Source: an uncultured Planctomycetota bacterium
GTDB lineage: Bacteria > Planctomycetota > Phycisphaerae > UBA1845 > Fen-1342
Direction: 5' to 3'
NCBI GenBank assembly: GCA_900696525.1
Contig: CAADGL010000021.1
Span: 310,001 to 374,000 of the forward strand
Length of the DNA: 64,000 bases
The first letter of the stretch is position 1. Every line of letters starts with the position of its first letter. The notes below the pieces were generated by a model. That model did no database searches. It was not told where the DNA came from and saw nothing but the letters and a program-made list of their open reading frames with translations. This document shows, piece after piece, positions 24,442 through 33,412 of the stretch. Both the position numbers and the translations under genes were made by a program.

Positions 24442-25239
24442 CTACTTGCCATCGGTCAGCACGCTGACGCCGTCCTGCGTGACCGCCAGCGTGTGCTCGA
24501 AGTGCGCCGCCAGCGACCCGTCCTTCGTCACGACCGTCCAGCGCGTGCGGTCGCGGTACTCCACGTCGGGCTTGCCGACCGTGACCATCGGCTCGACGGC
24601 CAGGGTCATGCCGGGCAGGAGCTCGAAGTCCGCGTCGCGGCTCCTGCGGTCCACGTAGTTGGGGACCTTGGGCTCCTCGTGCATCTCGCGCCCGATCCCG
24701 TGGCCGACGAAGTCGCGCACGACTCCGAAACCCGCCCGCTCGACGTACTCCTGCATCAGCTTCGCAACCTTGCCCCAGGGCTGGTACGGCCGCACGTTCT
24801 CAACCGCCAGGTCCAGCGCCCCCTTCGTCACCTCGAGCAGGCGCCGCGCTTCCGGCGCGATGCGCCCCACCGCGAACGTGCGGGCCGCGTCTCCGCAATA
24901 GCCGCGAAGCCGCACACCGCAATCCACCTTGACGATGTCGCCCTCCGCCAACGTCCGCTCGTCCGGAATCCCGTGCACCACTTCGTCGTTGATCGACGAG
25001 CAGATGCTGGCCGGAAACGGGCCGCGCGACTGCGGGTTCGTCACCCCAAGGAACAACGCCTGGGCGCCCGCCTCCCGTATCAGCCGCTCGGCCGTCGCGT
25101 TCAGCGACGCCGTCGTGCATCCGACGCGAATCTCACCCTCGATCGCATCCAGCACGCGAACCACCAGCCGCCCCGCCGCGCGCATCAACTCGATCTCGCG
25201 CGGCGACTTCAGCACGATCCGCCCGGCCGCCACGCTCAT
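24442..25239 (-). CDS. map: Methionine aminopeptidase type I
   Basis: Removes the initiator Met from nascent proteins. 265 residues. The five metal ligands fit: Asp in [20 protein letters not shown] (two aspartates), His in [14 protein letters not shown], and two glutamates further on (AVEPMVTVG and FEHTLAVT). The ATG at 25239 overlaps the adk stop (ATGA), showing tight coupling. It has the usual secY-adk-map order of Gram-positive-style spc operons. Reading upstream of 25239 in the same frame only continues into adk antisense composition and is not a real extension. Confidence 0.96.
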   Translation of the reverse strand: MSVAAGRIVLKSPREIELMRAAGRLVVRVLDAIEGEIRVGCTTASLNATAERLIREAGAQALFLGVTNPQSRGPFPASICSSINDEVVHGIPDERTLAEGDIVKVDCGVRLRGYCGDAARTFAVGRIAPEARRLLEVTKGALDLAVENVRPYQPWGKVAKLMQEYVERAGFGVVRDFVGHGIGREMHEEPKVPNYVDRRSRDADFELLPGMTLAVEPMVTVGKPDVEYRDRTRWTVVTKDGSLAAHFEHTLAVTQDGVSVLTDGK

Positions 25240-25904
25240 CCGGCCACGCCCATCGCTGCGATCTCCGCCGCCACCGCCGCCTCCACGTCGTTCACGTCCG
25301 CCGCCGCATCCACCGGGTGCAGCAGCCCGTGCCGCCTGTAGAAGTCGATCAGCGGGGCGGTCTGCCGCCGATAGGTCGCCAAGCGCGTCGCGACGACGTC
25401 CTCGCGATCGTCCTCGCGCTGCGCGAGCGCCCCACCGCAACGGTCGCACACGCCGGCGGCGCGCGGGGGCAAAGACCCGACATTATACGACATGCCACAG
25501 CCCGTGCAAACCCTTCGGCCGGCAAGCCGTACGACCAGCTCCTGGTCGGGTATCTCGAAGTCCACCACCCCGTGCAGCGGCATCCCGCGGGCGGCCAGTC
25601 CCTGCTGGAGCGCCTCGGCCTGGGGAATCGTCCGCGGGAAGCCGTCAAGAATGAACCCGGCGGACCTTGGCAGGCGGTCGATCGCCGCGAGCATCACGTC
25701 GGTGATCACGTCGTCGGGCACGAGCTGGCCGGTGGACACGTACGCCTGTGCCGCCCGGCCGACGGCGCTGTCACCGGCGATCTCGCGGCGAAGGGTGTCG
25801 CCGCTGGAGAGGGCCGCGAGGCCGAATTTGCCGCTCATGCGCGCGGCCTGGGTCCCCTTTCCTGAGCCTGGGGGTCCGAGGAAGATCAGCCGCTGCGCAC
25901 CCAT
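25236..25904 (-). CDS. adk: Adenylate kinase
   Basis: Interconverts ATP + AMP and 2 ADP. 222 residues with the P-loop GPPGSGKGTQAA, the AMP-binding SSGDTLRREI and LDGFPRTIPQAEAL, and a long LID carrying a four-Cys zinc site, CTGCG and CDRCGGAL. The C-terminal Ala/Val-rich tail is slightly longer than usual. Four bases overlap with map. The RBS before the ATG is weak, consistent with translational coupling to secY, which ends 19 bases upstream. Confidence 0.97.
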   Translation of the reverse strand: MGAQRLIFLGPPGSGKGTQAARMSGKFGLAALSSGDTLRREIAGDSAVGRAAQAYVSTGQLVPDDVITDVMLAAIDRLPRSAGFILDGFPRTIPQAEALQQGLAARGMPLHGVVDFEIPDQELVVRLAGRRVCTGCGMSYNVGSLPPRAAGVCDRCGGALAQREDDREDVVATRLATYRRQTAPLIDFYRRHGLLHPVDAAADVNDVEAAVAAEIAAMGVAG

Positions 25905-25922
25905 TTCATACCCGGTTCGTCA

Positions 25923-27293
25923 CTACTGGCGACCCTTGATGCGCGGCCCGGAGCCGCCCTCACCGCCCAGGAAGCCCTCGTAGTTGCGCATGATGAGGTT
26001 GGCCTCGATGCGCTGGATCAGGTCGAGCGTGACGCTGACCACGATCAGCAGGCCCGTGCCGCCGAGGAACGTGGACACGCTCCACGGAATCCCGAGCTTG
26101 ACGGCGATGATCGACGGGATCACCGCGATGACGGCCAGGAATCCCGCGCCGACGTAGGTGATGCGCTCCATCACGGCCTCGAGGTACTCGGCGGTGCGCT
26201 TGCCGGGCCGCAGACCGGGAATGAAGCTCCCCATGTCGCGCAGGTTGTCGGCCAGCTCGCGCGGCTTGAACTGCACCGACACCCAGAAATAGGCGAAAAC
26301 GTACACCATCGCGATGTAGAGCACTTCGTAGACGAACTCGCCCGGGTGCATCGCATCCGCCAGCTCGGTCCACAGCCGCGCGGGCCACAACTGCCAGCCC
26401 GCCAGCGCCGGAAAGACCCAGGCCGGCAGCAACAGGAAAGACTGGGCGAAGATGATCGGCATCACGCCGCCGTGGTTGATCTTCAGCGGCAGGTAGTGCT
26501 TCGCGCCGCCGACAACGCGCCGGCCGCGCGTCTGCTTGGCCTGCTGGATCGGGATGCGCCGCTGCGCCTGGGTGATCAGAATGGCGCCGGCGACCACCGC
26601 GACGAACGAGGCCAGCAGAAAGAGCACTTCGGACCAGTCCATGCCGCCGGCGGCGCCCCCCGCACGCAGCCCCTGCCACACGTCGATGAGGGCATTGGGC
26701 AGGCGGGCCACGATGCCGGCCATGATGATCAGACTGATGCCGTTGCCGATGCCGTATTCGTCGATCTGCTCACCGATCCACATCAGCAGCAGCGTGCCGG
26801 CCATCAGGCCGGTGACCGCCATGATCGCGAAGCTGTACCCGCCGCGAAAATCGGGATACACGAGGTCCGGCTGCGCGTTGAGGTAGTTGAGCCAGAAGAC
26901 CGATTGCACGAGGCACAGCACCACGGTGCCGTAGCGCGTGTACTCCATGATCTTGCGCCGGCCGCTCTCGCCCTCCTTTGAGAGCTTCTCCAGGGCCGGA
27001 ACAATCGTGACCAGGATCTGGAGGATGATCGACGCGCTGATGTACGGCATGATCCCCAGGCCGAACACCGTGCTCTGCCCAAGGTCGCCTCCGGTGAACA
27101 TGGCGAAGAGCTCGGCCGCCTGCTCGGTGGCGCCCCCGCCCGCGCTCTTGAAGTGCTGGGCGAGCGACTCCTGGTTGATGCCGGGAAGCGCGATGTAGAA
27201 ACCGAGTCGGTACACCATGAGCATGCCGAGGGTGAAGAGAATCTTCTTTCGAAGATCCGGCACTCGGAACATGTTGATGAAGGCACGGAACAT
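25923..27293 (-). CDS. secY: Preprotein translocase subunit SecY
   Basis: The membrane channel of the Sec translocon. 456 residues with about ten membrane segments. Family marks: RKKILFTLGMLMVYRLGFYI near the start, ASIILQILVTIVPALEKLSKEGE, EYGIGNGISLIIMAGI, INHGGVMPIIFAQSFL, and GKRTAEYLEAVMERITYVGA. The C-terminal tail is slightly long (about 35 residues beyond the last helix) and includes EGGSGPRIKG. It sits between rplO and adk in the spc cluster. SecE and SecG partners are not in the window. Confidence 0.97.
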   Translation of the reverse strand: MFRAFINMFRVPDLRKKILFTLGMLMVYRLGFYIALPGINQESLAQHFKSAGGGATEQAAELFAMFTGGDLGQSTVFGLGIMPYISASIILQILVTIVPALEKLSKEGESGRRKIMEYTRYGTVVLCLVQSVFWLNYLNAQPDLVYPDFRGGYSFAIMAVTGLMAGTLLLMWIGEQIDEYGIGNGISLIIMAGIVARLPNALIDVWQGLRAGGAAGGMDWSEVLFLLASFVAVVAGAILITQAQRRIPIQQAKQTRGRRVVGGAKHYLPLKINHGGVMPIIFAQSFLLLPAWVFPALAGWQLWPARLWTELADAMHPGEFVYEVLYIAMVYVFAYFWVSVQFKPRELADNLRDMGSFIPGLRPGKRTAEYLEAVMERITYVGAGFLAVIAVIPSIIAVKLGIPWSVSTFLGGTGLLIVVSVTLDLIQRIEANLIMRNYEGFLGGEGGSGPRIKGRQ

Positions 27294-27320
27294 GTCAGAT
27301 CCTGTTACGGGTGCTGCCCG

Positions 27321-27881
27321 CTACCTCGCCTGGCGGCTCTGGGCCTTCTTCTCCAGGCGCGTCGGCCGCTGGCTGCGAGGCCGGTTCCGCGCCGAGCGGC
27401 GTTTGGCCTTGGCCGCCGCCGCCGGGTCCGTGCGCTCGATCAGGCTGACGCTGCCGCCGGCCTTTTCGATCAGCTCGCGCGCCTTGCGGCTGACGGCGTG
27501 CACGCGGACGGCGAGCTTCTTGGCGAGTTCGCCGTCACCGAGCAGCTTGACCATCGCATCCGGCCCGCTGACGAGCCGTGCGGCGCAGAGCGCGGCGGCG
27601 TCAACCTGGGCGCCGTTCTCAAAGCGCTCGTCGAGTGCAGCCACGTTGACAACTTCGTACTCGGTTCGGAAGTTGAAGTTATTGAAGCCGCGCTTGGGCA
27701 TGCGCCGGAAGATCGGCATGGCGCCGCCCTCGGTGAGCACGCGGCCGCTGTAGCCGGTGCGCGACTGCTGCCCCTTGTTTCCGCGGCCGCAGGTCCGTCC
27801 CAGGCCGCTGCTTTCGCCGCGGCCGACGCGCTTGCGCCGCTTGCGGCCGCCGGCGCGGGCGGTCACGTCGTGAATCATCAT
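27321..27881 (-). CDS. rplO: 50S ribosomal protein L15
   Basis: A 50S protein that binds 23S rRNA. 186 residues, longer than the usual 145-150. The core motif GRGESSGLGRTCGRGNKGQQ is near the N-terminus, followed by FEGGAMP-like EGGAMPIFRRMPKRGF, and VRVHAVSRKARELIEKAGGS near the end of the fold. About 35 extra Lys/Arg/Ala-rich residues form a basic tail. It follows rpsE directly: rpmD (L30) is absent. Confidence 0.96.
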   Translation of the reverse strand: MMIHDVTARAGGRKRRKRVGRGESSGLGRTCGRGNKGQQSRTGYSGRVLTEGGAMPIFRRMPKRGFNNFNFRTEYEVVNVAALDERFENGAQVDAAALCAARLVSGPDAMVKLLGDGELAKKLAVRVHAVSRKARELIEKAGGSVSLIERTDPAAAAKAKRRSARNRPRSQRPTRLEKKAQSRQAR

Positions 27882-27909
27882 CGCTGGCTCTCCTCGGGCT
27901 TTTCGGCCG

Positions 27910-28503
27910 TCATGCCGACGCCGCCTCGGCCGCCGTCTTGGCCCGGGCCTTGGCCATCTCCAACGGGAGTTCGATCTTCACGCCGCGCAGCGCCTCGATC
28001 GTCTGCCGCGTGCGGAGCTTCATCAGGCCGTCGAGCGTGGCCTTGATCAGGTTCTTCGGGCTGGTCGAGCCGTAGCACTTGGTCAACACGTCGCGCACGC
28101 CCGCCAGCTCCAGCACCGCCCGGGGCGCGGCGCCGGCGATGACGCCCGTGCCGGGGGCCGCGGGGATCAGCAGCACGCGGCTGGCGCCGAACTCCCCCAG
28201 AACGCGGTGCGGAATCGTCGTGCCGCGACGCGGGATCTTGACCAGCCGGCGACGCGCCTGCTTGACGCCTTTCTCCACCGCCGGCGGCACTTCGTTGGCC
28301 TTGCCGTACCCGTAGGCGACGCTGCCGTCGCGGTCGCCGACGACGACCAGCGCGCCGAAGGAGAAGCGGCGGCCGCCCTTGACCACGGTGGCGCAGCGGT
28401 ACAACTTGACCAGCACGTCCTCGACGGCGCGTTCATCGCCGCCGCCGGGCGCCGCGGCTCCCTGCTTCTTTTGTGGCTGCTCTCTGCGTTGCTGTTTCGA
28501 CAT
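27910..28503 (-). CDS. rpsE: 30S ribosomal protein S5
   Basis: A body protein of the 30S subunit important for decoding fidelity. 197 residues with [40 protein letters not shown], and the C-terminal ALRGVKIELPLE. A 30-residue Gln/Lys-rich N-terminal extension precedes the double-stranded-RNA-binding domain. LAGVRDVLTKCYGSTSPKNL is typical. There are 28 bases between its stop and rplO, too few for rpmD. Confidence 0.96.
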   Translation of the reverse strand: MSKQQRREQPQKKQGAAAPGGGDERAVEDVLVKLYRCATVVKGGRRFSFGALVVVGDRDGSVAYGYGKANEVPPAVEKGVKQARRRLVKIPRRGTTIPHRVLGEFGASRVLLIPAAPGTGVIAGAAPRAVLELAGVRDVLTKCYGSTSPKNLIKATLDGLMKLRTRQTIEALRGVKIELPLEMAKARAKTAAEAASA

Positions 28504-28541
28504 ATGCCGTGGCTCCGCTTGCGCGCTCGCGAGGGCGCGAC

Positions 28542-28910
28542 CTAGAACTTCAGACCCGCCTCGCGGGCCGCATCGGCCAGCGCCTTGATCCGGCCGTGGT
28601 AGCGCCGCCCGCGCCGATCGAACGCGGCCTGCTGCACGCCCAGCTTCAGCGCCTTCTCCCCCAGGAGCTTCCCGGCCAGCGCCGCCGCCTTCCGGTTGCC
28701 GCCGTACGCCGCCTGCGCCCGGACTTCCTCGCTCTGAGTCGTGACGGCGCAGAGCGTGCGGCCGGTCAGGTCGTCGATGAGCTGGGCCGAGATGTTGCGG
28801 TTCGAGCGCGTGACCGCGAGCCGCGGCCGCTCCGCCGAGCCGCTCACCTTCTTGCGCACCCGCCGCACGCGACGGCTGAGGCGCTTGAGCTTGATCATCT
28901 GCTGACGCAT
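28542..28910 (-). CDS. rplR: 50S ribosomal protein L18
   Basis: A 5S rRNA binder, 122 residues. KLKRLSRRVRRVRKKVSGSA near the start, RPRLAVTRSNRNISAQLIDD, and RRGRRYHGRIKALADAAREA at the C-terminus are typical. It lies between rplF and rpsE, its usual place. Confidence 0.96.
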   Translation of the reverse strand: MRQQMIKLKRLSRRVRRVRKKVSGSAERPRLAVTRSNRNISAQLIDDLTGRTLCAVTTQSEEVRAQAAYGGNRKAAALAGKLLGEKALKLGVQQAAFDRRGRRYHGRIKALADAAREAGLKF

Positions 28911-28964
28911 GTCGTCCTCACCTCGCTGCCGGACGAACGCGACGCGCCGCCCGGCGGCCCCTGA

Positions 28965-29558
28965 TTATCCACCGCCGCCCGCGAAGACCTTGCCGGCCTT
29001 GCGGCGGATGTGCTCGCCGGCGTAGCGCACGCCCTTGCCCTTGTAGGGCTCGGGCTTGCGGAGCTTGCGGACTTCGGCCGCAAACTGGCCCACCTGCTGC
29101 TTGTCGACGCCGCGGACGGTGAACTTCGCCGGCTCGTTCTCGCCGCGAGCGGCCTGGACCTCGACATCGACCTGCAACCCGGCCGGGATCGGAATGACGA
29201 ACTGGGCGGGCTTGCCGACGCCGCGACCCATGAACCCGATGTTGAGCAGCAGGTTCGTTCCTTCCTTCTTGACGCTGTAGCCCGTGCCGTAGACCTCGAG
29301 CTTGATCTCGTACCCCTGCTGGACGCCGTGCACCATGTTCGCGATCAGCGCCCGGCTGAGGCCGTGGAGGGCGCGCGTCTGCTTGAGGTCGTCGGCCCGG
29401 CGCACGACGACCTGGCCGCCTTCGAGGGCGAGGTCGATCGTCCGCGGGACGGTCCAGGTGAGATGGCCCTTGGGGCCGCTGACCTTGACGGTGCGGCCCG
29501 AGAGCTCGGCCTTCACGCCGGCGGGCAGCACGACCGGTTTCTTTCCGATTCGCGACAT
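28965..29558 (-). CDS. rplF: 50S ribosomal protein L6
   Basis: A 50S protein near the factor-binding site. 197 residues starting MSRIGKKPVVLPAGVKAELS, with ALIANMVHGVQQGYEIKLEV, GFSHxV-type region GFMGRGVGKPAQFVI, and the C-terminal EPYKGKGVRYAGEHIRRKAG. The ATG at 29558 is four bases before rpsH's stop. Upstream in-frame sequence belongs to the antisense of rpsH and is not part of this gene. Confidence 0.97.
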   Translation of the reverse strand: MSRIGKKPVVLPAGVKAELSGRTVKVSGPKGHLTWTVPRTIDLALEGGQVVVRRADDLKQTRALHGLSRALIANMVHGVQQGYEIKLEVYGTGYSVKKEGTNLLLNIGFMGRGVGKPAQFVIPIPAGLQVDVEVQAARGENEPAKFTVRGVDKQQVGQFAAEVRKLRKPEPYKGKGVRYAGEHIRRKAGKVFAGGGG

Positions 29559-29562
29559 CGCT

Positions 29563-29964
29563 TCACCACACCTCGCACAGAACTTCGCCGCCGACGGACA
29601 GCTTCCGCGCTTGGCGATCACTGAGCACGCCGCGACTGGTCGAGACGATCGAGATTCCGAGGCCGTCGAGCACCTTGGGCAGCTCATCGACCCGGCGGTA
29701 GACGCGCCCGCCAGGGCGGCTGACGCGCTGGAGGTCCTGGATGACCTTCTCGCCGCGGTCGCCGTACTTGAGGTCGATGCGGATTTCGCCCTGTCCGGAG
29801 GCGTCCTCGACGGTGGCAAAGTCGAGGACGTAGCCCTCTTCCTTGAGCACCTTCGCCACACCCAGGCAGATCTTGCTGCGCTTGACGTTGACGCGCGGCT
29901 TGCCGGTGCGGTTGGCGTTGCGGATGCGGGTGAGCATGTCGGCGATCGGGTCGGTGATGGCCAT
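29563..29964 (-). CDS. rpsH: 30S ribosomal protein S8
   Basis: Binds the central domain of 16S rRNA; in E. coli it also regulates spc mRNA. 133 residues: MAITDPIADMLTRIRNANRT at the start, LKYGDRGEKVIQDLQRVSRP, and the C-terminal signature GLGISIVSTSRGVLSDRQAR then GGEVLCEVW. It is the standard size. It lies between rpsN and rplF. Confidence 0.97.
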   Translation of the reverse strand: MAITDPIADMLTRIRNANRTGKPRVNVKRSKICLGVAKVLKEEGYVLDFATVEDASGQGEIRIDLKYGDRGEKVIQDLQRVSRPGGRVYRRVDELPKVLDGLGISIVSTSRGVLSDRQARKLSVGGEVLCEVW

Positions 29965-29977
29965 CGCAGCGATTCTC

Positions 29978-30163
29978 CTACCAGCTCGATTTCCGGACGC
30001 CGGGGATGCAGCCCTGTCCGGCTAGCTTGCGGAAGCAGAGCCGGCACACCTTGAACTTGCGGTAGACGGCGCGTGAGCGCCCGCAGAGCCCGCAGCGCGT
30101 GTAGGCGCGCGTACTGAACCGGGGCTTCTTCGCCGCCTTGATTCTCAACGACAATCGGGCCAT
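29978..30163 (-). CDS. rpsN: 30S ribosomal protein S14, zinc type
   Basis: A head protein of the 30S subunit, 61 residues, the short zinc-binding (type Z) form. Zinc ligands are CGLCG and [25 protein letters not shown] and the C-terminal RKSSW are the family signature. The order rplE-rpsN-rpsH is standard. Confidence 0.97.
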   Translation of the reverse strand: MARLSLRIKAAKKPRFSTRAYTRCGLCGRSRAVYRKFKVCRLCFRKLAGQGCIPGVRKSSW

Positions 30164-30191
30164 GCTCGGCTGCTCTCCTTCGTCGGCGCGG

Positions 30192-30752
30192 CTAGTTCCG
30201 GAACGGCATCCCCAGGTGCGTCAGCAACTGGCGCGCCTCGGCGTCGTTGCGGGCCGTCGTGCAGATCGTGATGTTCATCCCCTGCTGGTACGTGACGCGG
30301 TCCGGGTTGATCTCCGGAAAAACGCCGTACTCGCTCAGCCCCATGCCGTAGTTCCCGCGGCCGTCGAAGCTGCCGGGGTCGAGACCGCGGAAGTCGCGGA
30401 CGCGCGGGACGGCGAGGGTGATGAGCCGGTCGAGGAACTCGTACATGCGCTCGCCGCGGAGGGTCACCTTGAGGCCGACGTCCCAGCCCGCGCGCAGCTT
30501 GAAATTCGAGACGCTCTTGCGGGCCTTGCAGACCACGGGCTTCTGGCCGGTGATCGTGGCCAGGTGCTCCTCGGCCTCGGTGAAGCGCTTGTTCTCGCGC
30601 ACCTTCCCCGACGACTCGGCCACGGCCTTGCCCAGGCCGACGGACACGACGATCTTGCTGAGCTTCGGGATCGACAGCGGATTGCTGCGCTCCAGCTCCT
30701 TCATCATCGCCGGCAGGATCTGCTCGCGGTAGCGATCAAGCATGCGCGCCAT
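30192..30752 (-). CDS. rplE: 50S ribosomal protein L5
   Basis: A 5S rRNA binder that bridges to the 30S head. 186 residues: [20 protein letters not shown] near the start, [40 protein letters not shown], and [20 protein letters not shown]. The rplX stop is four bases upstream of its ATG. Confidence 0.97.
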   Translation of the reverse strand: MARMLDRYREQILPAMMKELERSNPLSIPKLSKIVVSVGLGKAVAESSGKVRENKRFTEAEEHLATITGQKPVVCKARKSVSNFKLRAGWDVGLKVTLRGERMYEFLDRLITLAVPRVRDFRGLDPGSFDGRGNYGMGLSEYGVFPEINPDRVTYQQGMNITICTTARNDAEARQLLTHLGMPFRN

Positions 30753-30755
30753 GGC

Positions 30756-31118
30756 CTACTTCCCCTGCCGCGCCGTCGCGGCCCGCTTCACTTCGCCCAG
30801 CACCGTGCCATCGGCGGCGACGCGGTTCTTGCTGACGACCTTCCCGCCCCGCAGCACCGTGGCGAAACGCACGCGCGTCGGGCGGTTGGTCTTCGGGTTC
30901 ACCGGCATCACGTTCGAAATGTGGATCGGCGCCTCCTTGCGAACACGCCCCCCGCCCGCCCCCTGACGGTTGCGGCGGAGGTGGCGCACGACCATGTTGA
31001 CCCCCTCGACGAGCACGCGCTGCTCGTCAACCAGGACGCGCAGGACCTTCCCGCGGGCGCCCTTGCTGTCGCCGGTGATGACCTCGACGATGTCGTCCTT
31101 TCGGATGCGGGCCGCCAT
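30756..31118 (-). CDS. rplX: 50S ribosomal protein L24
   Basis: An early assembly protein of the 50S subunit, 120 residues. The KOW motif lies in VEVITGDSKGARGKVLRVL, followed by VLVEGVNMVVRHLRRNRQG and EAPIHISNVMPVNPKTNRPT. ATG 31118 directly follows rplN's stop by two bases. Confidence 0.96.
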   Translation of the reverse strand: MAARIRKDDIVEVITGDSKGARGKVLRVLVDEQRVLVEGVNMVVRHLRRNRQGAGGGRVRKEAPIHISNVMPVNPKTNRPTRVRFATVLRGGKVVSKNRVAADGTVLGEVKRAATARQGK

Positions 31119-31120
31119 GG

Positions 31121-31510
31121 CTACCAGACCTCCTCCGCCAGCGAGATGATCTTCGTGAAGTTCTTCTCGCGCAGCTCGCGGGCGACCGCCCCGAAGACGC
31201 GCGTGCCGCGCGGGTTGTTCTCCGCGTCGATGATCACCGCGGCGTTGCTGTCGAACCGCACGTAGGTCCCATCCTTGCGGCGGGTGGGGTACTTCGTCCG
31301 CACAACCACCGCCCGCACCTTGTCGCCCTTCTTGAAGTCCGACGTCGGCAGACAGCTCTTCACCGAGCAGATCGCGATGTCCCCGACGTAGCCGGTGCGC
31401 AGGCGGCGCTTGCCGTGACCCGCGGCGCCCTGCTTGATCACCTGGATCACGCGCAGCTCCTTGGCGCCCGTGTTGTCGGCGCAGTCCAGCCAGGTGTACT
31501 GGGTGATCAT
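31121..31510 (-). CDS. rplN: 50S ribosomal protein L14
   Basis: Sits at the 50S-30S interface and contacts L19 and h14. 129 residues from ATG 31510: [20 protein letters not shown] near the start, [20 protein letters not shown], and [20 protein letters not shown] with [10 protein letters not shown]. The ATG overlaps the rpsQ stop by four bases (ATGA). The in-frame codons upstream belong to rpsQ antiphase and carry no L14 homology. Confidence 0.97.
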   Translation of the reverse strand: MITQYTWLDCADNTGAKELRVIQVIKQGAAGHGKRRLRTGYVGDIAICSVKSCLPTSDFKKGDKVRAVVVRTKYPTRRKDGTYVRFDSNAAVIIDAENNPRGTRVFGAVARELREKNFTKIISLAEEVW

Positions 31511-31812
31511 CGCGGCCCCCCGGGCTGCTGCGGGGCGCGCTCGATGATCCGCACCAGGCGCCAGGCCTTGGTCTTGCTGATCGGCCGGCATTCCATGATC
31601 TCGACGCGATCGCCGACGCGCGCGTCGTCCTTCTCGTCATGCACCTGGTACACCACGCGCCGCCGCAGGAGCTTCTCGTACTTCGGGTGCTTGACCTGCC
31701 GCGTCGCGGTGACGCGGATCGTCTTGTCGCGCACGTCGGAGGTCACGACGCCGATGCGCGTGACGCGCGTGCGCCGCTGCTCCGCCGATCTGCCCGTCTG
31801 TTCAGCCGCCAT
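31507..31812 (-). CDS. rpsQ: 30S ribosomal protein S17
   Basis: A 16S rRNA 5'-domain binder, 101 residues. [40 protein letters not shown] and [20 protein letters not shown] are family typical. An extra Arg/Gln-rich N-terminus of about 15 residues precedes the OB fold. Confidence 0.96.
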   Translation of the reverse strand: MAAEQTGRSAEQRRTRVTRIGVVTSDVRDKTIRVTATRQVKHPKYEKLLRRRVVYQVHDEKDDARVGDRVEIMECRPISKTKAWRLVRIIERAPQQPGGPR

Positions 31813-31887
31813 GCCTGCCGTCCGTTTCTATCAGGTTCCATCCGTCGTCCCGGCCGCGCGTGCCTCCCGCGCGCGGCCCGCTCGCCC

Positions 31888-32127
31888 TCATCGCCGGGCC
31901 GCCTGGGCCGAGAGGTGCGCCTGTCGCTGCTCGACGTCCTTCTCGTTGCGCTCGCGCAGCACGGTCAGGATTCGCGCGATCGAGCGCTTGGCCTGCCCGA
32001 GCTGCGTCGGCTTCTCCAGCTTCTCGGTCACGGCCTGGGAACGCAGGTCGAACAGGTGCCGGCGGAGCCGCTCCAGCTCGTTGTGCAGCTCGTCGGTCTT
32101 CATGGCTCGGATCACGTCCATCTTCAC
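31888..32127 (-). CDS. rpmC: 50S ribosomal protein L29
   Basis: A small two-helix protein at the exit tunnel, 79 residues. RAMKTDELHNELERLRRHLF, DLRSQAVTEKLEKPTQLGQA and RSIARILTVLRERN fit the family. A 75-base gap to rpsQ shows nothing else. Confidence 0.95.
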   Translation of the reverse strand: MKMDVIRAMKTDELHNELERLRRHLFDLRSQAVTEKLEKPTQLGQAKRSIARILTVLRERNEKDVEQRQAHLSAQAARR

Positions 32128-32148
32128 AGCACACCTCGCCCCGCCAGC

Positions 32149-32574
32149 CTACAGCCCGTGACGCCGGGCCACGAACCGCGTCTTGACCGGAAGCTTGTGA
32201 GCAACACGCAGCAGGGCCGCCTTGGCCAGCTCCTCGCTCACGCCACCGCCCACCTCGAACATCACCGTGCCCGGCTTCACTTCCGCCGTCCAGATATCAA
32301 CCTCGCCCTTGCCCGTGCCCATGCGGACCTCCAGCGGCTTCTTGGTGATCGGCTTGTGCGGAAAAATCCGGATGTAGATCCGCCCCTCGCGCTGGAGAAA
32401 GTGCGTCGCCGCCACGCGGCCGGCCTCGATGTGCCGGCTCGTGACCCGCCCGGGCTCCAGCGACTGCAGCCCGAAGTCGCCGTAAGCGACCGTGTTCCCG
32501 CGGGTCGCGTTACCCTTGATGCGGCCCTTCTGAGCCTTGCGCCACTTGACGCGCTTCGGCATGTTTCCGGCCAT
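32149..32574 (-). CDS. rplP: 50S ribosomal protein L16
   Basis: Needed for A-site tRNA placement and late 50S assembly. 141 residues: MPKRVKWRKAQKGRIKGNAT near the start, GDFGLQSLEPGRVTSRHIEA, and FPHKPITKKPLEVRMGTGKG. A start at the second Met (32562) is the more common family length; ATG 32574 adds four residues. Confidence 0.97.
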   Translation of the reverse strand: MAGNMPKRVKWRKAQKGRIKGNATRGNTVAYGDFGLQSLEPGRVTSRHIEAGRVAATHFLQREGRIYIRIFPHKPITKKPLEVRMGTGKGEVDIWTAEVKPGTVMFEVGGGVSEELAKAALLRVAHKLPVKTRFVARRHGL

Positions 32575-32630
32575 CGAACTCTCCAGCTACTCCCGGTCAG
32601 ACGCCCGGGCACCACGTCCGTTCGTCGCCC

Positions 32631-32675
32631 CCGTCACCGTCGCGCCCGTCACCGTCGCGCCCGTCACCGTCGCGC
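32631..32675. repeat. Three perfect 15-bp tandem units over the rpsC stop
   Basis: CCGTCACCGTCGCGC is repeated three times without a mismatch, in the rplP-rpsC spacer and running through the last codons of rpsC. Each unit holds a TGA in the rpsC frame, so copy-number change here would not alter S3. Confidence 0.85.
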
Positions 32676-33362
32676 CCGACGCCGGAAGCGCCCTTCCGGC
32701 CGCGCCGCCGTCGCGACCGGCTCCTCCCCGTACATTCCGCGATAAATCCAGACCTTGATCCCGATGACGCCTGCGGTCGTGACGGCCTCGCTGACGGCGA
32801 AGTCGACATTGGCCTGGAGCGTCTGGAGCGGGATCGAGCCGAGCATCTGCGTCTCGGTGCGGGCCAGCTCCGCCCCGCCGAGCCGGCCCGAGCAGATGAT
32901 CTTCACCCCGCGGGCGCCCGCCTGCATGGCCGCCTCGCACTTCTGCTTCATGACGCGGCGGAAGCTGCTGCGCTTCTTGAGCTGCTCGGCGATGGACTGG
33001 CCGACGAGGCGGGCGTCGATGTCGGGGTTCTTGATCTCGACGATGGCGACGTTGACGCGGCGCTCGATCATGTCCTCGAGCCGTTCGCGGAGCTTGTCGA
33101 CCTCGGCGCCCTTGGCCCCGATGACCACGCCGGGCCGGGCCGTGTGCAGGATGACCTTGACCTCGTCGCGCGTGCGCTCGATCTCGACCCGCGAGACGCC
33201 GGCGAACGGCGGCTTGCCGTTGAGCTCGGCCTCGACGAAGCGGCGGATCTTGGCGTCTTCGACGAGAAAGGTGCCGAAGGCGGGCTTGGGCGCATACCAG
33301 CGTGAGCGCCAGCCCTCGGTGACGCCGACCCGGAAGCCGATCGGATTACATTTCTGTCCCAC
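32664..33362 (-). CDS. rpsC: 30S ribosomal protein S3
   Basis: Forms part of the mRNA entry channel. 232 residues with GQKCNPIGFRVGVTEGWRSR at the start, the KH domain around ILHTARPGVVIGAKGAEVDK, and CSGRLGGAELARTETQ then GVIGIKVWIYRG in the C-terminal half. The end of the gene, an Arg-rich tail RRRARR, runs into a tandem repeat. Confidence 0.97.
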   Translation of the reverse strand: MGQKCNPIGFRVGVTEGWRSRWYAPKPAFGTFLVEDAKIRRFVEAELNGKPPFAGVSRVEIERTRDEVKVILHTARPGVVIGAKGAEVDKLRERLEDMIERRVNVAIVEIKNPDIDARLVGQSIAEQLKKRSSFRRVMKQKCEAAMQAGARGVKIICSGRLGGAELARTETQMLGSIPLQTLQANVDFAVSEAVTTAGVIGIKVWIYRGMYGEEPVATAARPEGRFRRRARR

Positions 33363-33412
33363 GAGATCGATCCTTCAAAGGAGCGCCGCCGGCAAACCGG
33401 GGGCGCGATGGG

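Noticed and set aside
27882-27909. Searched for rpmD (L30) between rpsE and rplO
   Set aside because: Only 28 bases separate the two genes.
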